5,064 nt of DNA from Candidatus Bathyarchaeota archaeon. Lineage in GTDB: Archaea > Thermoproteota > Bathyarchaeia > TCS64. The DNA lies in the NCBI GenBank assembly GCA_030593155.1, contig JAUVHT010000067.1, positions 1 through 5,064 of the forward strand, written 5' to 3'. Numbering within the stretch: the first letter of the stretch is position 1; each line of letters starts with the position of its first letter. The notes beneath the pieces are model-generated. The model ran no database searches and had not been told where the DNA came from. It saw nothing but the letters and a program-made list of their open reading frames with translations. The position numbers were made by a program, and so were the translations under genes. Positions 4,875-5,064 of the stretch are shown one piece after another.

Positions 4875-5064
4875 GTGCGGCGGGAGGTCTTGGCCCTGGC
4901 CATTGAGGCCCTGAGCTGGATGGAGCTGAGACGGATAAACGGGAGACTCGCCCTGAGGAGGACAGCTAGGCAGCTCGGAATCAGGGACGAGTCAGTCCTG
5001 CGGCAGGCCTTCCGCCTCATCATGGAGGCCACAAGGAGGCGCAACGCCGTCGATCACATAGTGG
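4875..5064 (+). CDS. NusB-like domain of a probable Nop2/RsmB-family RNA cytosine-C5 methyltransferase, partial
   Basis: The frame is open from GTG 4875 to the right edge, giving 63 residues. The visible part is helical and resembles the NusB-like RNA-binding domain that precedes the SAM-dependent methylase domain in archaeal NOL1/NOP2/Sun proteins: REVLALAIEALSWMELRR, then ALRRTARQLGIRDESVLRQAF, then RLIMEATRRRNAVDHIV (47-63). The last piece matches the family's conserved ExxRRxNxID pattern. The catalytic domain with its two cysteines would lie beyond the window, so methyltransferase activity is inferred. An alternative start is ATG 4830, adding MSHYPPGVFCEEGFG; it would be leaderless if transcription starts near 4830. 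A stand-alone NusB-like protein cannot be excluded. The gene is divergent from the EngB-like GTPase. Confidence 0.7.
   Translation, partial: MRREVLALAIEALSWMELRRINGRLALRRTARQLGIRDESVLRQAFRLIMEATRRRNAVDHIV

Noticed and set aside
4838..5044. 68-codon minus-strand frame over the Nop2/RsmB-like gene
   Set aside because: The plus-strand reading has a Shine-Dalgarno, G/C-rich third positions and a recognisable NusB-like pattern; the minus product has none.
1..5064. CRISPR arrays, insertion sequences, or a new defence or mobile system
   Set aside because: I found no regularly spaced repeats, transposase motifs, terminal inverted repeats or clusters of unknown genes; the window is mostly conserved core translation and transcription genes.

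Overview
The window is archaeal chromosomal DNA. It carries an archaeal Spt5/NusG, ribosomal proteins L11, L1 and P0-type L10 in the conserved archaeal order, and the archaeal/eukaryal initiation factor aIF1A. It also has TATA-like boxes, short leaders and Shine-Dalgarno sites matching the 16S 3' end. Coding regions are GC-rich, favour AGG arginine codons and G/C third positions, and use TTG and GTG as well as ATG starts. The protein character suggests a TACK-type lineage, but I cannot fix the phylum from the sequence.

Layout. Positions 1-826 (minus strand) hold the N-terminal 275 residues of a major facilitator superfamily transporter that runs off the left edge. Positions 827-1003 are an AT-rich divergent promoter region. 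Positions 1004-3507 (plus strand) are a compact spt5-rpl11-rpl1-rpl10 operon; a second TATA-like box lies between rpl11 and rpl1. Positions 3508-3670 form an intergenic stretch with oligo-T tracts and then a clear TATA box for aIF1A at 3671-3982. Downstream of aIF1A is a hairpin followed by TTTT, and then a convergent EngB-like GTPase on the minus strand (4116-4727). A divergent promoter region (4728-4874) follows. The window ends inside a plus-strand gene whose visible part is a NusB-like RNA-binding domain, as found at the N-terminus of Nop2/RsmB-type RNA cytosine-C5 methyltransferases.

Apart from the transporter, everything serves gene expression. Spt5 acts on transcription elongation, L11/L1/L10 build the GTPase-stalk base and the L1 stalk of the large subunit, aIF1A acts in initiation, the GTPase probably in ribosome assembly, and the last gene probably in rRNA or tRNA methylation.

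I did not find a new defence or mobile system. The main oddities are: no rpl12 gene after rpl10; an L10 that ends without the acidic linker and hydrophobic tail usual in well-studied archaeal P0; no secE beside spt5; an L11 interdomain linker lacking its usual proline pair; and a possible RNA hairpin in the first codons of rpl1, where archaeal L1 autoregulatory sites are known to lie.
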